From: Brachypodium distachyon
Taxonomy: Eukaryota; Streptophyta; Magnoliopsida; Poales; Poaceae
Assembly: GCF_000005505.3 (NCBI RefSeq)
Contig: NC_016131.3
Span: forward strand, 10,065,501-10,129,500
Length of the DNA stretch: 64,000 bases
Reading direction: 5' to 3'
A program made the position numbers and the translations under genes. Below, piece by piece: positions 1-10,777 of the stretch. Each line of letters starts with the position of its first letter. Within the stretch, counting starts at the first letter, position 1. The notes under the pieces are model-generated. The model was given only the letters and a program-made list of their open reading frames with translations. It did not search any database and had not been told where the DNA came from.

Positions 1-1
1 C

Positions 2-349
2 GGCAGCAGTGGCAGCTTCCTGAGCGCCCAAGAAGATGTAGAGAAGAATAGGATTGAGGAGAAAAAGATGATACCAGCGGGGACCAAGGGAAAAACACAA
101 GGGGAGGAGGTAGTTGCCACACAAGATGTGGGAAAAACACAAGGGGAGGAGGCCATTGCCACACAAGATGTACCAATAACTTATGGTAGTGCCGTTGCCA
201 ATGCAATTGAAAACGATGGGGATGACGGTCAGACATGTAAGAACAAGAAGTGGTGGCAGAAAATTAAACCTCTGCACGTTGTTGGGTTTGCTGTTCTCAT
301 CCTTGCGCTGGTAGGAGTTGGCGCACTGTCTGTAATTTTATTACTGTGA
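2..349 (+). CDS. 3' end of an unrecognised C-terminally membrane-anchored protein (partial)
   Basis: The reading frame is open from the left edge to a TGA at 347-349, so this is the last part of a gene or exon that starts outside the window; the ATG at 68 is internal to the frame and need not be the start. The visible part is about 115 residues: a charged Glu/Lys-rich stretch, two tandem 14-residue copies of GKTQGEE(VV/AI)ATQDV, an acidic linker, a basic-aromatic KNKKWWQKIKP segment, and a final hydrophobic helix of about 22 residues ending at the stop. That layout suggests a tail-anchored membrane protein facing the cytosol. I do not recognise the family. It converges with the methionine synthase gene, with about 350 bp between the two stop codons. 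Confidence 0.55.
   Translation, partial: GSSGSFLSAQEDVEKNRIEEKKMIPAGTKGKTQGEEVVATQDVGKTQGEEAIATQDVPITYGSAVANAIENDGDDGQTCKNKKWWQKIKPLHVVGFAVLILALVGVGALSVILLL
89..172 (+). repeat. 42-bp in-frame tandem duplication
   Basis: Copies at 89-130 and 131-172 differ at a few bases and encode two successive 14-residue units (GKTQGEE...ATQDV). The unit length is a multiple of three, so the frame is kept. Confidence 0.9.
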
Positions 350-698
350 AGCATGTGTAAAAAGACGTGTGTGCAAGAAAGAACATCCTGCGCAATGGAC
401 ATAAGCAGACAACTTCTGCACTAAAAAATTGAAATGGAGAAACTGGAAGATGCAAAACAATGACTGCATTTTCTCAATTCAGTTTATAAACTGTAGCACA
501 TATACTCCAGATAACATCCTGAAAGGAAGAAAAAAATACCCACCAAATATAAAATACAACATGTAACGGTGTATCCAAACAAGACTAACCTAACCAAACA
601 CCACGGGTACAATAAGACCCAGATTATTGAAACAAATGGCCGCTTGCGTCTTGTTCCAACTTTGGTTCCAACTTTAGGACGAGGTACTATCCAGTTGT
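350..698. other. Convergent 3' untranslated region
   Basis: This AT-rich stretch lies between the stop of the left partial gene (+) and the stop of methionine synthase (-). It should contain both 3'UTRs and polyadenylation sites. No further gene is visible. Confidence 0.6.
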
Positions 699-3600
699 TC
701 ATTTTGTGCTGGCGAGCTGAGTGCGGATGAGCTTGGCGGCAGAAACCATGTTGGTTAGGGCAGGCTTCACCTCAGCATACTTGCGGGTCTTGAGACCACA
801 GTCAGGGTTCACCCACAGGATGTTAGTGTCGAGCACGGCAAGCATCTTGTTGACGCGGTCAGCAATCTCCTCTGTGGAGGGGATCCTGGGAGAGTGGATA
901 TCATAGACGCCAGGGCCAATGCCAGCACCGTATGTCACACCCTCACGGAAGACGGACAGGAGCTTCTCATCAGAACGGGAGTTCTCAATGGTGATGACAT
1001 CGGCATCCATATTAATGATGGAGTGAATGATATCGTTGAAGTTAGAGTAGCACATGTGTGTGTGTATCTGCACAGGGGAAAAAGATTAATTAAAGGTGAT
1101 GCTAGCAAAAGATTTCTTAATTTCATGTGACATTTCAAGAAGATTACCTGAGTGGTGTCCTGTACTCCGCAGTTGGTGATTCTGAAAGAGTGGACAGCCC
1201 AGTCCAAGTAGAAAGCATGCTCGGACTTGCGCAGCGGAAGGCCCTCTCTTAAAGCAGCCTCATCGATCTGGATCACCTGCAAAGGGATAAAACGTATTGT
1301 TGCACAAGCCACACAGACATATTATTGATGATACAATGATAAGACAGAGACTACTGATGATACAATGATCAGACAGAGAAATCTGAGATATAAACCTGAA
1401 TGCCACCAGCTTCAAGATCCTCAACCTCCTTCTTAATTGCAAGAGCAATCTGGTAGCATGTCTCAAACCTGTAGATCAAGAAGTGGCACACCATAAGCAG
1501 TTAAAATACATACACACGAATTCATATGGAGGCTATCCAAACAGATTTAAGCAGCTGGGGTAACAACCTTGGCTGGTCGTTCCTGACAAAAGACCAATTG
1601 AGGATTGTGACAGGACCAGTCAACATTCCCTTCATGGGGCGCTTGGTCATGCTCTGAGCAATCTTGGACCAGAAGACTGTCATGGGGTTGGGGCGGCTGA
1701 CATCACCATAAATAATAGGTGGCTTCACGCAACGTGATCCATAAGATTGCACCCATCCATTGGCAGTAAACGCAAAACCAGATAATTGCTCACCAAAGTA
1801 CTCAACCATGTCATTTCTCTGAAAAATACATAGAAATGAAGTTACAGAATACGTATGCTTCGTTTTCAGAAAACAAAGTATCAACATGCTAAAAATAGGT
1901 CTCTGTTTGAATGATCACAGAAATATTAGTTAGTGTTGCTCACCTCAGGCTCTCCATGCACTAGCACATCAATGTCAAGCTCCTCCTGGATCTTGACAAC
2001 CTTGCTAATTTCTTCCTTGATAGCACTGACATACTCTTCCTCAGAGATTCTGTAGCAACACAAAAAAATTAATAAGAACTGCAGGAATTGTTATAAGAAA
2101 AATATCTGTAGACAAACTCACTTCTTCGCCTTGTACTCACGGCGGACCCTCCTTAGGTCCATAGTCTGAGGGAATGAACCAATTGTGGTTGTTGGAAGGA
2201 CAGGTAGGTTGAGCTTTTTCTGCTGAGCGTCCAGTCTAGCAGAAACAGTGGTAGCACGTCGGTGGTCAGAGCCCTTCAAAGCAGCCGCCTGTAAAAAATT
2301 AAATTCCAATTAATAATTGTCATGTACAAAGTTGTAATGTGTGTCTAAATGACTGAAGCTCAGTGAACTTACAGCCTTCTGAACTTCCTCATTATTCACT
2401 CTGGGAGATGATTTCCTTGAGGCCTGAGCAGCAGCGTTTGCTGCAAAGTAAGCCTGTAGACGATCATGTTCAATATTAAATGTGAGTAAAGTTAGTTTAG
2501 AATTGCAATTAAAACAGTGCAAAGAAGCAACATGTTATATTTAAAAAAGAGTATAATACCTCATCCTTTTGACCAGCCAAAGCCTTGCCAAGAGCATTCA
2601 CCTCAACCACCTTTTGGGCAGCAAATGCAAGCCATGACTTGATCTCACTGTCAAGCTTAGTCTCGTTTACAAGATCAACAGCAGTGTGCATCAACGAGCA
2701 AGAGGTGGACACCACAAGCTTATCTGAAAGAAGGTATTCATATTATAGAATATACAGAGAAAACAAATGGAAAACATATAATAATAAATATATGATCTAG
2801 TGCTTACCCTTGCCAACAACAGCCTCAAGAGACTGAAGAGTGCTGAGAGATGCAGCAAGATCATCAGCCCAAATGTTCCGTCCATCTACAACACCAGCAA
2901 ACAAGTATTTCCCAGACGGGAAACCCACACTCTTGACAAGATCAAGTGTCTTAGTTCCACGGACAAGATCAAAACCATAGGCAGTCACACCGCTCAATGA
3001 AGTGAGGGTCCTGCAAATACAATGTATCAGTACTTCATTGCAACTTAAAATGAATACAAAAGTGGAGACGATTTATTAGCAGTAGAGAAACATACTTGTA
3101 GGACTCAGCAGGAACATCAGCGAAGTATGTCTCAATAAGTACATTCAATCCAGAGAGTGATGACTCAAGATCAGTGTATGCCGAAGTGAATGCAGCCAAT
3201 TGATGAGCATCAAGGTCCTTAACAAGCGTGGGCTCATCAAACTGAATCCATGAAGCACCAGCTGCTTTCAGCTCAGCAATAACCTCTCTGCAATTTATAT
3301 AACATAAGGTGTTATAAACTGAAGATTCAAGTTCTAAAAGGAAGTTGGTTGCTTCATTGATGCTTACTTGTAGATGGGAAGAATGCTACCAACAAGTGAA
3401 AGAAGAGAGAATGATTTCTCCACACCCTTTGCAGGCTTAGAGAGCAGCAAGTATGAGACTGGTCCAACCAGCACTGGAACAGTGTCAACACCGAGCTGCA
3501 TGGAAGGTAATATGTAAGCAGGCAGGCATCATTTCCAGAAGAGGCATGGCAATCCACTTTTCTTACAGGGTAAACATTACCATCACAGTATAAATCTAGG

Positions 3601-4909
3601 GAGGGTTCTAGTGTGTCATCGCTACTACTATGAAACACAGAATGAGGTAGTACAATGTGGAGTCTAATAATCCACTTTTCTTACAGGGTAAACATTACCA
3701 TCACAGTATAAATCTAGGGAGGGTTCTAGTGTGTCATCGCTACTACTATGAAACACAGAATGAGGTAGTACAATGTGGAGTCTAATTAAGACAAATTAAT
3801 CGGCAATTAAGCAACCGAAGCTCCCAGATAATGAAATAAAAAAAAACTTGTCATAATCCATCCCATTAAGAATTTACAGTATTGCTGCAAAAGGTGCTTT
3901 CTGATAACAAGTAATTAAATTCAAATTTAAGGTCCTTGAACTAAAGTTTTATCAAGTGTGCGGATCATAATGCATAATTCTTTGCATGATAACAAAAAAT
4001 GTTCATTCCAGGACTATCACTTCAAATATATCATGCAAAATCACTAGTTATCGTTTAATTGTAATCTTCAATTTGGCATATGGATAGTCAACTACGAGAT
4101 GATGACACACTAGTTGCAAATGTCGCTAAAAGCTCTATTTTAAACCAAAAACATCAAACGAAGGAGAACTTAAGACGTAGAGAGTAAATCAAGAACTACT
4201 AAACTAGCTTTGTATGTGGAGTCGGATTTAAATGGCAAGCACATAAATAATAGCACAGGTCAGAACATTTTTTCTACTACTAAACCATACAGTAAGCAAA
4301 CTACCATGAAAATGAGATGATGAATTAAGCTAAAAATGGCCAAGACAATGAAGTGGTTGAAGCAACATACCGCCTTTGCCTCCTTATATTCAGAGACAGC
4401 CTTGTGTGAAGCATATGAGAACTTGGTTTCTGGGCCCAATTCAGGTACAATGAAGTGGCTACAAAATAAGTAAGAAAGCCAGCAAGCAAAAACGTATGAC
4501 CAACACCCCCAAAAAAAATTCACATATGGTTAGGATTCAAGAGATGCAGATTGGCTTACTAGTTGGTGTCGAACCACTTGGTCATCTCCATAGCAGGGAC
4601 AGTGGCATTGCCCCTGGCCATTGAGAAGTAGGTGCTGTGACCGATCTCCCCTCCAGTCCAAGAGTAGCGGTCTGGGACAGCGCCAAGCATGGCCGTCGTG
4701 TCAAGCACCTGGTCATAGTATGAGAAGGTGTTGCTGGGGATGTACTTGATCCCAGCCTCAGACATTTGTTTCCAGATGCTGGCCCTGAGGTCAGTGGCAA
4801 CCTTCTCCAGATCTTCAGCGCTACTCTTCCCATCCCAGAAAGACTCCAAGGCAAACTTGAGCTCCCTCTTGGGGCCCATGCGAGGGTATCCAACAATATG
4901 GGACGCCAT
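699..4909 (-). CDS. METE: Cobalamin-independent methionine synthase (5-methyltetrahydropteroyltriglutamate--homocysteine methyltransferase)
   Basis: Transfers the methyl group of 5-methyltetrahydrofolate polyglutamate to homocysteine to make methionine, the last step of synthesis and part of the SAM cycle; plant forms are cytosolic or plastidic. I join 13 coding exons (low-high): 4560-4909, 4371-4458, 3368-3495, 3096-3287, 2808-3010, 2560-2723, 2373-2453, 2122-2288, 1944-2049, 1568-1818, 1396-1468, 1148-1276, 699-1067. All junctions are GT-AG and phases agree, giving 2301 nt, 766 aa, the usual plant length. The start [12 protein letters not shown] is the family start. The N-terminal half is the MetE folate-binding barrel; the C-terminal half carries the zinc/homocysteine site, with ligands visible as His648 and Cys650 (THMCYS), Glu672 (ITIENSRS) and Cys734 ([10 protein letters not shown]). 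No transit peptide is seen, so the cytosolic isoform is likely. The frame is intact, so it should be functional. Confidence 0.97.
3551..3786. repeat. Perfect 118-bp tandem duplication in a METE intron
   Basis: Copies at 3551-3668 and 3669-3786 read as identical. They lie in the 875-bp intron between coding exons 2 and 3. Identity implies a recent event or an assembly artefact. Confidence 0.93.
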
Positions 4910-4913
4910 CTTT

Positions 4914-6098
4914 CTACACCATTGAAAAATTAAAATCAACTAATTTGCAGGAACATCGACAAAATTGTCAATTCAGCTTCAACTTGAATAACCTTCACAA
5001 AACATTTTGCACAATTAACAAGCAAAGGACCCAAAACTACCCCAGAATATTCCACCAATCAGTCATCAAAATTCTTTCATTTCTTCTACACAAAATTCTT
5101 AGTTACTAATGTATGACCTCCTCCTGTGAGATTAAGAGGCTTAAGAAATACCTTTGGCTAAGCAAGGTTGTTTCTTTAAACTGATAATGTTTAACCGAAC
5201 CACGAAGGCAGGTTATATGCACTAAAGACCTCCATTTTGGATCCAAGCAACACTTCCCATGGTGTGGGTACAGAAGAGATAAAATGGGTCGGAGCACAGT
5301 CACTCTCAGACATGTAGGCAGCATACTACACATAACATTTAAATCAACGGATAGCTCGAATCAAAATGTCTCACAAGTCGGACAACGATAAAGTTAATCA
5401 TAGTAATTCAATCTACGACATAAACACGTAAATGAAACATGTCACATGAATTTAAACAAGAGATTTGAACTACAGGAAACAAATTGATCGGATATAAAAA
5501 TGATATAGAAGCAGTACTCCGTACGGTCTTGCAGACTCATGGCCAATGTAATCTCAGATCGTGTACGTGTAAATATTACAAAAATACTAGACGTAACAAC
5601 AGATCTGATTCCAGGAACCTAATCACCCTATCGATTTCAGATCTAACAAACCATTTATGTTGTGTAACCAAAAGCTCGGATCTGAGCAGTTACAGTCAGG
5701 GCTGGATCTAGAAGGTGGCCGGGTCCAAAATTTGTGGAGTTTAGTTTTGGTTTAAGTAATCAATGGATGATTGAAAACTCGAACCTCAAAAACCAATGTC
5801 CAATATCGGGGACGCGAACGGGAACGGCGATGGCGGCGACGCGTGCGATCGGCGTCGGCGGTGACGCCGACCTTAGTACGACGGCAGCACTAGGGCGCAG
5901 CGGCCGTAGACTACACGAGAGAGTTTACTCTTTACAGCCGCATTGTGCCGCGACTGGAGCTCGATCGGGCGGGTCAGAGCACGAGACAGAGGGAGGAGAG
6001 GAAGATGGAACTACTAGGAAACTGAAGCACGGGACGGCGGAGAGGGAAATTCGGCACGGATTATACAGGCGCGAGGGAGTGGTGGGGAGGCGGCTTAC
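4914..6098 (-). other. METE: Probable 5'UTR intron of METE
   Basis: Reading the minus strand, a strong donor (CCAAGG then GTAAGCC) lies at 6098 and an acceptor (GGTGTAG then AAAGATGGCG) ends at 4914, four bases before the ATG. The 1.18-kb interval is AT-rich and has no coding signal. A leader intron just upstream of the start codon is common in highly expressed plant housekeeping genes and often supports expression. The short plus-strand reading frames at 5484-5711 and 5734-6117 lie in it and are probably chance. Confidence 0.65.
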
Positions 6099-6200
6099 CC
6101 TTGGAGCGGGGGAGTAGCGCCGGGAGATGAGGAGTAGGAGGAAGACGGGAGGCGGTGAGCACGGGGAAATTCAAGGGGTTTGGGGGGTTTATATAAAAAC
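6099..6200 (-). promoter_or_regulatory. METE: METE core promoter and non-coding first exon
   Basis: A TATA box (TTTATATAAA, 6188-6197, palindromic) lies about 90 bp upstream of the donor at 6098, giving a non-coding first exon of about 60 bp that starts near 6160. The position relative to the 5'UTR intron supports the gene model. Confidence 0.6.
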
Positions 6201-7759
6201 GGACGGTGGTTGCTCGCCCCTGCTCTTGTGACGGTAGGTGAGATGACTGAGATCCCGTCGGTTGTGATCTGTTGGGAGGTTTTACGTTGTGCGTTTCAAA
6301 TTGCACGGAGATTTTTAATCCAAAATTCAAATTCAACCAAAAAATTGATTTCATTTTATTTTTCAACCAAATTAAAATGAGAGATACCAAATGAGCTGTT
6401 AGATGGAAAGTATACTAGACGGGAAGATGATTTTTTTTTACGGAGAGATGTAAATGTTTGTCGCAAACGATAAGTTTGTGCAACAAAAACTGCGATATGT
6501 ACTCATGAGAAAGTAAACATCATGGACCTTACTTGAATTGCTCTACTTCTGTCTAGGGCACTATGCATTCCTTCTCAAGCCGAAGATCGTCCAACTTATA
6601 AGCCAGTACTCCTATCCAAGCCGCCACTATTGTAGCTCCTCAGATCTATATGATCATCTTGACTTCGGCGTCTTCATCGATGTTGTAGACCCTGTCTCGG
6701 TCCCTGAATTGTCACTGTTTCTCGGATTAGGTTTTCTGATTTGTTTTTAGATTCGTTTCTGGCCATCGTGTCATTATATGGAGCAGACAATGATGGATTT
6801 CAAAATTGTCGTGCTCCATTGAGTCAAGAATAACGAAGGGATAGAGGTTTATTGTCCAGTTGGGGCAGTGAGGTCAAGTTTTCCTTGAATGCCTCAGCGA
6901 GGCAACAACGCATAAATTTGGGCATGACTCGAATACTATCTGCAAAATACAAAGACATAACCAAATCCATAACTCTAGAAGAGCAACCAGATGATACATC
7001 GTCCTCCTCTATGCTGCCGACGAGATCATCGCAGACGAGGCAAATCAGGAGTCAAGAAGACCTTATTCTTAAAGCACACGAGACGGTCAAATCCATGCAG
7101 CACCATTGTTGAGAAATCAAATACTAACTTTAAGATATATATACCTAACTAGTGTGCCGCAACTCAACGCGAATCCAAGGTCCCTATCCTCTCCAGCCGC
7201 TCTAGGCGGTGGTCTGGGGAGGAAGAGACCTATGGTGGTGTCGATGGAGAGCGGTGGTGCGCAGACACTTTTTGCAAGAGGGATGGCTAGGGTTTTAGAA
7301 ATCGAGTACGATCTTTTTTCCTCGAAAAAAGAGTAATGCCACAAGTCTAAGAAAATAAAGAACATTATTACTACAATAATCATTCAAGAAAAGAAAAATG
7401 AGTGCATCCGAAGAGAGAAATTAAACAAGAGATGCAAAATGGTGGGGAGATATTTTTTCCGCGGACTCGGTGGTTGGTGACCAAGTACAAGTGTTTATGT
7501 GTTGACCTCCTTTTTAAGAGAATCGATTGTTATTATATTCACTACTCCGTAGTTATTCCATGTTCCTGGAGGAAATGTAGGCTGAGCTCAGATGAAAATC
7601 TATCATGTGAGTACCCAATATAAAAGAATGTATATTTACCTGGTTTGGCATATACTATTTTGTCAAAAAATATCTTAGTGGTACAAAATAATTACAATGA
7701 GTAGGTAACAATTATAAATGTTAACCATCAATTTAATAGGAAAACAGACACCCGGTGAC
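6201..7759. other. Intergenic, no gene recognised
   Basis: Upstream region of METE followed by AT-rich DNA. Small open frames exist but none resembles a known protein or has splice-consistent extension. Confidence 0.5.
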
Positions 7760-7903
7760 TCATAATATGAGTAAAATACATCATTAGTCCATGAACTCGG
7801 CAAAAATGAACACTTTAGTCCACGAACTCGAAAAACGCACACTTAAATCCCTAAACTGGAACTACTGTGTCACTTTAGTCCAAAAACGGTTCGGCGAGGT
7901 TTA

Positions 7904-8775
7904 GAGTGTGTTCGGGAATCCTCCAGCTTCCAGCTTCTCTAAAATCCGTGATGGAGCAGCACCGAACAGCCCAGCTCCGCAGAGCTAGATCCGTGAAACT
8001 GGCCCTTTTTTGTGTACAAAACGCGGAGCGACCATTTTCAGGATTCTCGGAACAGCAAAACGTGGAGCAGGCAAAAATTACAGCCATCTTGCCACCGCCA
8101 AGTGAAAAACGGTTCGTTACTCTTCTTTCTTCTCCCGATTCCTTGGTCGCTGGGAGGGCCTTCCTCGCCGCTGCCTCCAATCTCCATCTCCTCTAACAGT
8201 TTCCCCAGCCACCGACGTTCCTCAAAGGAAATCACCATAGATCCGGCCACCGGCGTCTAGCCGCACCTCTACCTCCCCACGGACTTCTCCGCCCCAAACG
8301 ACAAGCTCACCCTCGTGATCTACCTCCATGGTGGCGGCCTCGTCGCTTGGCTGCTTCGCCGGATCAGCCACTAGTGCGGCCAGGCGCGTGTCCTCGTGCG
8401 CGTCGTGTACCTTCTCTCGGCGCCTGAGGACCCTGTCCCTGCCTGGTACAGTGCTACGACGACGCGTCGGCTGCGCTCCGGTGGGCCGCCTCGTCGAGCG
8501 CCACTGCCAATCCATGGATGCGGGAACTTGCCCACTCGATTGACAGAGCAGAGGGTGGTCAACGGGGAGAAATTAGGGACGGGAGGAATCGATTGGGGAA
8601 GACGACCTGAAAAAGATAGAAAGTAATGGGCTTACGGCCCAGGGAAACTGGTTTTCAGTCCAGCTGAACTGTGGAGTAGTGCCGAACAAGTTCTGCTCCG
8701 CCAAAGACGCTGGAGTGGCCCAAAGAAGCTGGATCGAAGGAGTTAGAGGAAGCCGGAGGATTCCCGAACACACCT
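7904..8775. mobile_element. Nested Tourist-like (PIF/Harbinger-type) element carrying a gene fragment
   Basis: Inner terminal inverted repeats begin GAGTGTGTTCGGGAATCCTCC at 7904 and, on the other strand, AGGTGTGTTCGGGAATCCTCC from 8775; about 25 of the first 28 bases match. The flanks carry TTA at 7901-7903 and 8776-8778, the 3-bp duplication of PIF/Harbinger elements. The empty site would join GGCGAGGT-TTA-ATCTCGCC. Family assignment rests on terminus and TTA only. Confidence 0.6.
8216..8556 (+). pseudogene. Captured plant carboxylesterase (CXE/GID1-type alpha/beta hydrolase) fragment
   Basis: Plus-strand translation shows SSKEITIDPATGV, a stop, then PHLYLPTDF, KLTLVIYLHGGGLVAW (the HGGG oxyanion-hole motif of plant carboxylesterases), and after frame changes CYDDASAALRWAASSS followed by NPWMRELAH, all typical CXE stretches. 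Stops and frameshifts break it. The catalytic Ser, Asp and His regions downstream are absent, so it covers only the N-terminal third of the family and cannot be active. It sits wholly inside the nested element at 7904-8775. Confidence 0.82.
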
Positions 8776-9183
8776 TTAATCTCGCCACATGACCGCCACG
8801 TCGGCTTCGGTGACCCCTTCACCTGAGTCCTCTCGTCAAAATTGAGCATTGTGGGCTTCATAGCAACTTTAGACGAGGCGGCGGCTGCAACGGCGTGGTT
8901 CTCAGGGCCCCAAGATGCGCAGCCGCCTTGCCCCTTGCGAGCGGCTTGGGCATGGTGATTTTGCAAAAAAAATCCTGAGAAAATCGTGTAGCTGCCCGCG
9001 GTCCTAGCCGAAGCTAACGTGGTGGCCACGTGGCGTATTTAAGCCTCAACGAATCGTTTTTAGACTAAAGTGACACAATAGTTCCAGTTTAGAGGTTTAA
9101 GTGTGAGTTTTCCGAGTTCGTGGACTTAAATGTTCATTTTTGTCGAGTTCATGGACTAGTGATGTATTTTACTCTCATAATAT

Positions 9184-10777
9184 TGCAGACCACATGTCAG
9201 CACGAGTACCCGGCAGTGATAAAAAGAACATGTAGTAGATACTCCCTCCGGCCGGAATTACTTGTCTCTGACTTTGTACTAAATCAACGACAAGTAATTC
9301 CGGTTAGAAGGAGTATCAAAATTTCAGATTTCCTAGAACGCACACAATCCACTCAAACCATACAAGCAACTCCATTCCTTGAAAACGAGATTTACGGTTC
9401 ACTCGCATTTCCACACAACGATGAACAAAACTGCCAATTTGCAATGATGCAGAGTGAGGCTGGGGATCGCATGGAATCCTTTCACAGGACAAGTTTCGAT
9501 GGAATCCTTCGCTCTGCAAACTAACGTTTCTCTATGGAATCCTGATTGGACGATAATGACACCTAAAACGCAATAGATGTACGCACCCAACATCCCAACC
9601 ATCCCAAGTGGAGTAGCTCCCTGCCGCCTCACCAACCATGACAGCTCCCTCTAGCTACTTTTCCTACAATTTGGCTTCCATCACACTCAAAAAACACACT
9701 GCATGCAACAAAGGGGGTTCCTTGATCATGGATCGTTTCTCCGTCTTTGAGAGGTTACCATATGATGTGCCCCACTTTCAGATTCTGGACCCCACCATGG
9801 AGGAGAAAAGGGAACCATGTTAGGTGCTCCTACCTCCGGGGGTTGGTGGATCGCATGACGTGCATGCTTGATACGCTTGTGCAGGTTTCAATCGCATTCG
9901 CAGTAGCCCGTGCTTGGAAAGATCACCAGAGTCCAGAGTTTTGGTTCACTGGGACTAGCTGGCTAGCTAGCATTTGTTCTGTCTGGACACAGGAATCTCA
10001 CAGAATTAGTTCAATTTCAGCTTGCCATGTAAAGCTTTCGCTCTTCCGTGGACGAAATATTGTTTGAAACGGAGGAATTTGACGGAGATTAGTTCATTCT
10101 CGCTTGGCAATGTAAACCTTTCGTTCTCCAGTGGACAGAAGTTTGAGGGCCTGCCAAACAAGCCATGATTCTGGTGATGAATCAACTGATGGATCTGGAT
10201 GATGGGCAGCAGCATCAGCAACTTCTTGTCGAGGAAAAGAAATTCACCTCTTCAACGACATGTCACTGTTCTGTTTTCATTTTTATTTTCTTTTTTGATT
10301 TTGCCAACTTCATCAGCTGGAAGGACGTCTTTATGGAAGAATCTTGGGAATTTTTTTCCACACGAACCAATCACTCTTGCGATGCAAGTCAAAGAGCGAA
10401 ACTGCAAAAGAGGGGGTGAGCTCAATTCTAACAGGTCCCTTTCCAAGAAGAAAAAAGGAGTACAAAACTACAAGTCCCTCAAGCAGTTCACCAACAAACT
10501 ACTCATGCTTACATAAATGCTTCAGAGTGAGCTGAGTAGCTGACAATTTTACCAAACCCTAGGGAGAGCCAATACAAAATTAAGCTTGAGGAAGCATCAT
10601 CGTTATGATTAGGTTAAACAAAAGGGATTCGAGATTCAGAAGAAACACTCCTAGGCTCATGGGGCAACGGTGGGGACCTTAAATACAGGCTATAAACATG
10701 TATACACCTATGCTCTAAGATGAGGGACTTGGAAGCCTTCGGAGAAGTTAGTGCAGAGACAGTTCAACAACTGCTGA
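9184..10777. other. Intergenic DNA between the MULE and the FRS gene
   Basis: It holds a small Stowaway MITE (9240-9315), an imperfect direct repeat of about 55 bp (10006-10060 and 10087-10140), and presumably the FRS 3'UTR. No recognised coding region. Confidence 0.5.
9240..9315. mobile_element. Short Stowaway-like MITE
   Basis: Begins TACTCCCTCCGGCCGGAATT and ends in the inverted copy (AATTCCGG...GAAGGAGTA); about 76 bp, nearly a perfect hairpin, TA at both ends. This is the CTCCCTCCG class of Mariner-type MITEs common in grasses. Confidence 0.75.

Larger units (their letters stand above)
7769..9174. mobile_element. Non-autonomous Mutator-like element (MULE) with 9-bp target duplication
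   Basis: Terminal inverted repeats of about 125 bp (7769-7893 and 9050-9174, roughly 90% identical, starting GAGTAAAATACATCA) are flanked by a perfect 9-bp direct repeat TCATAATAT at 7760-7768 and 9175-9183. Long terminal inverted repeats and a 9-bp duplication are diagnostic of Mutator-like elements. There is no transposase, so it is non-autonomous. About 870 bp of its inside is a second, nested element (7904-8775). Confidence 0.9.

Noticed and set aside
3551..3786. Possible CRISPR-like or regulatory array
   Set aside because: Only two adjacent identical copies with no spacers; a simple tandem duplication.
5734..6117. A 127-residue plus-strand frame over the METE leader
   Set aside because: Lies across the 5'UTR intron donor and core promoter of METE on the other strand; no protein similarity seen.
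8655..9029. A 124-residue minus-strand frame in the MULE
   Set aside because: Crosses the border of the nested element and has no motif.
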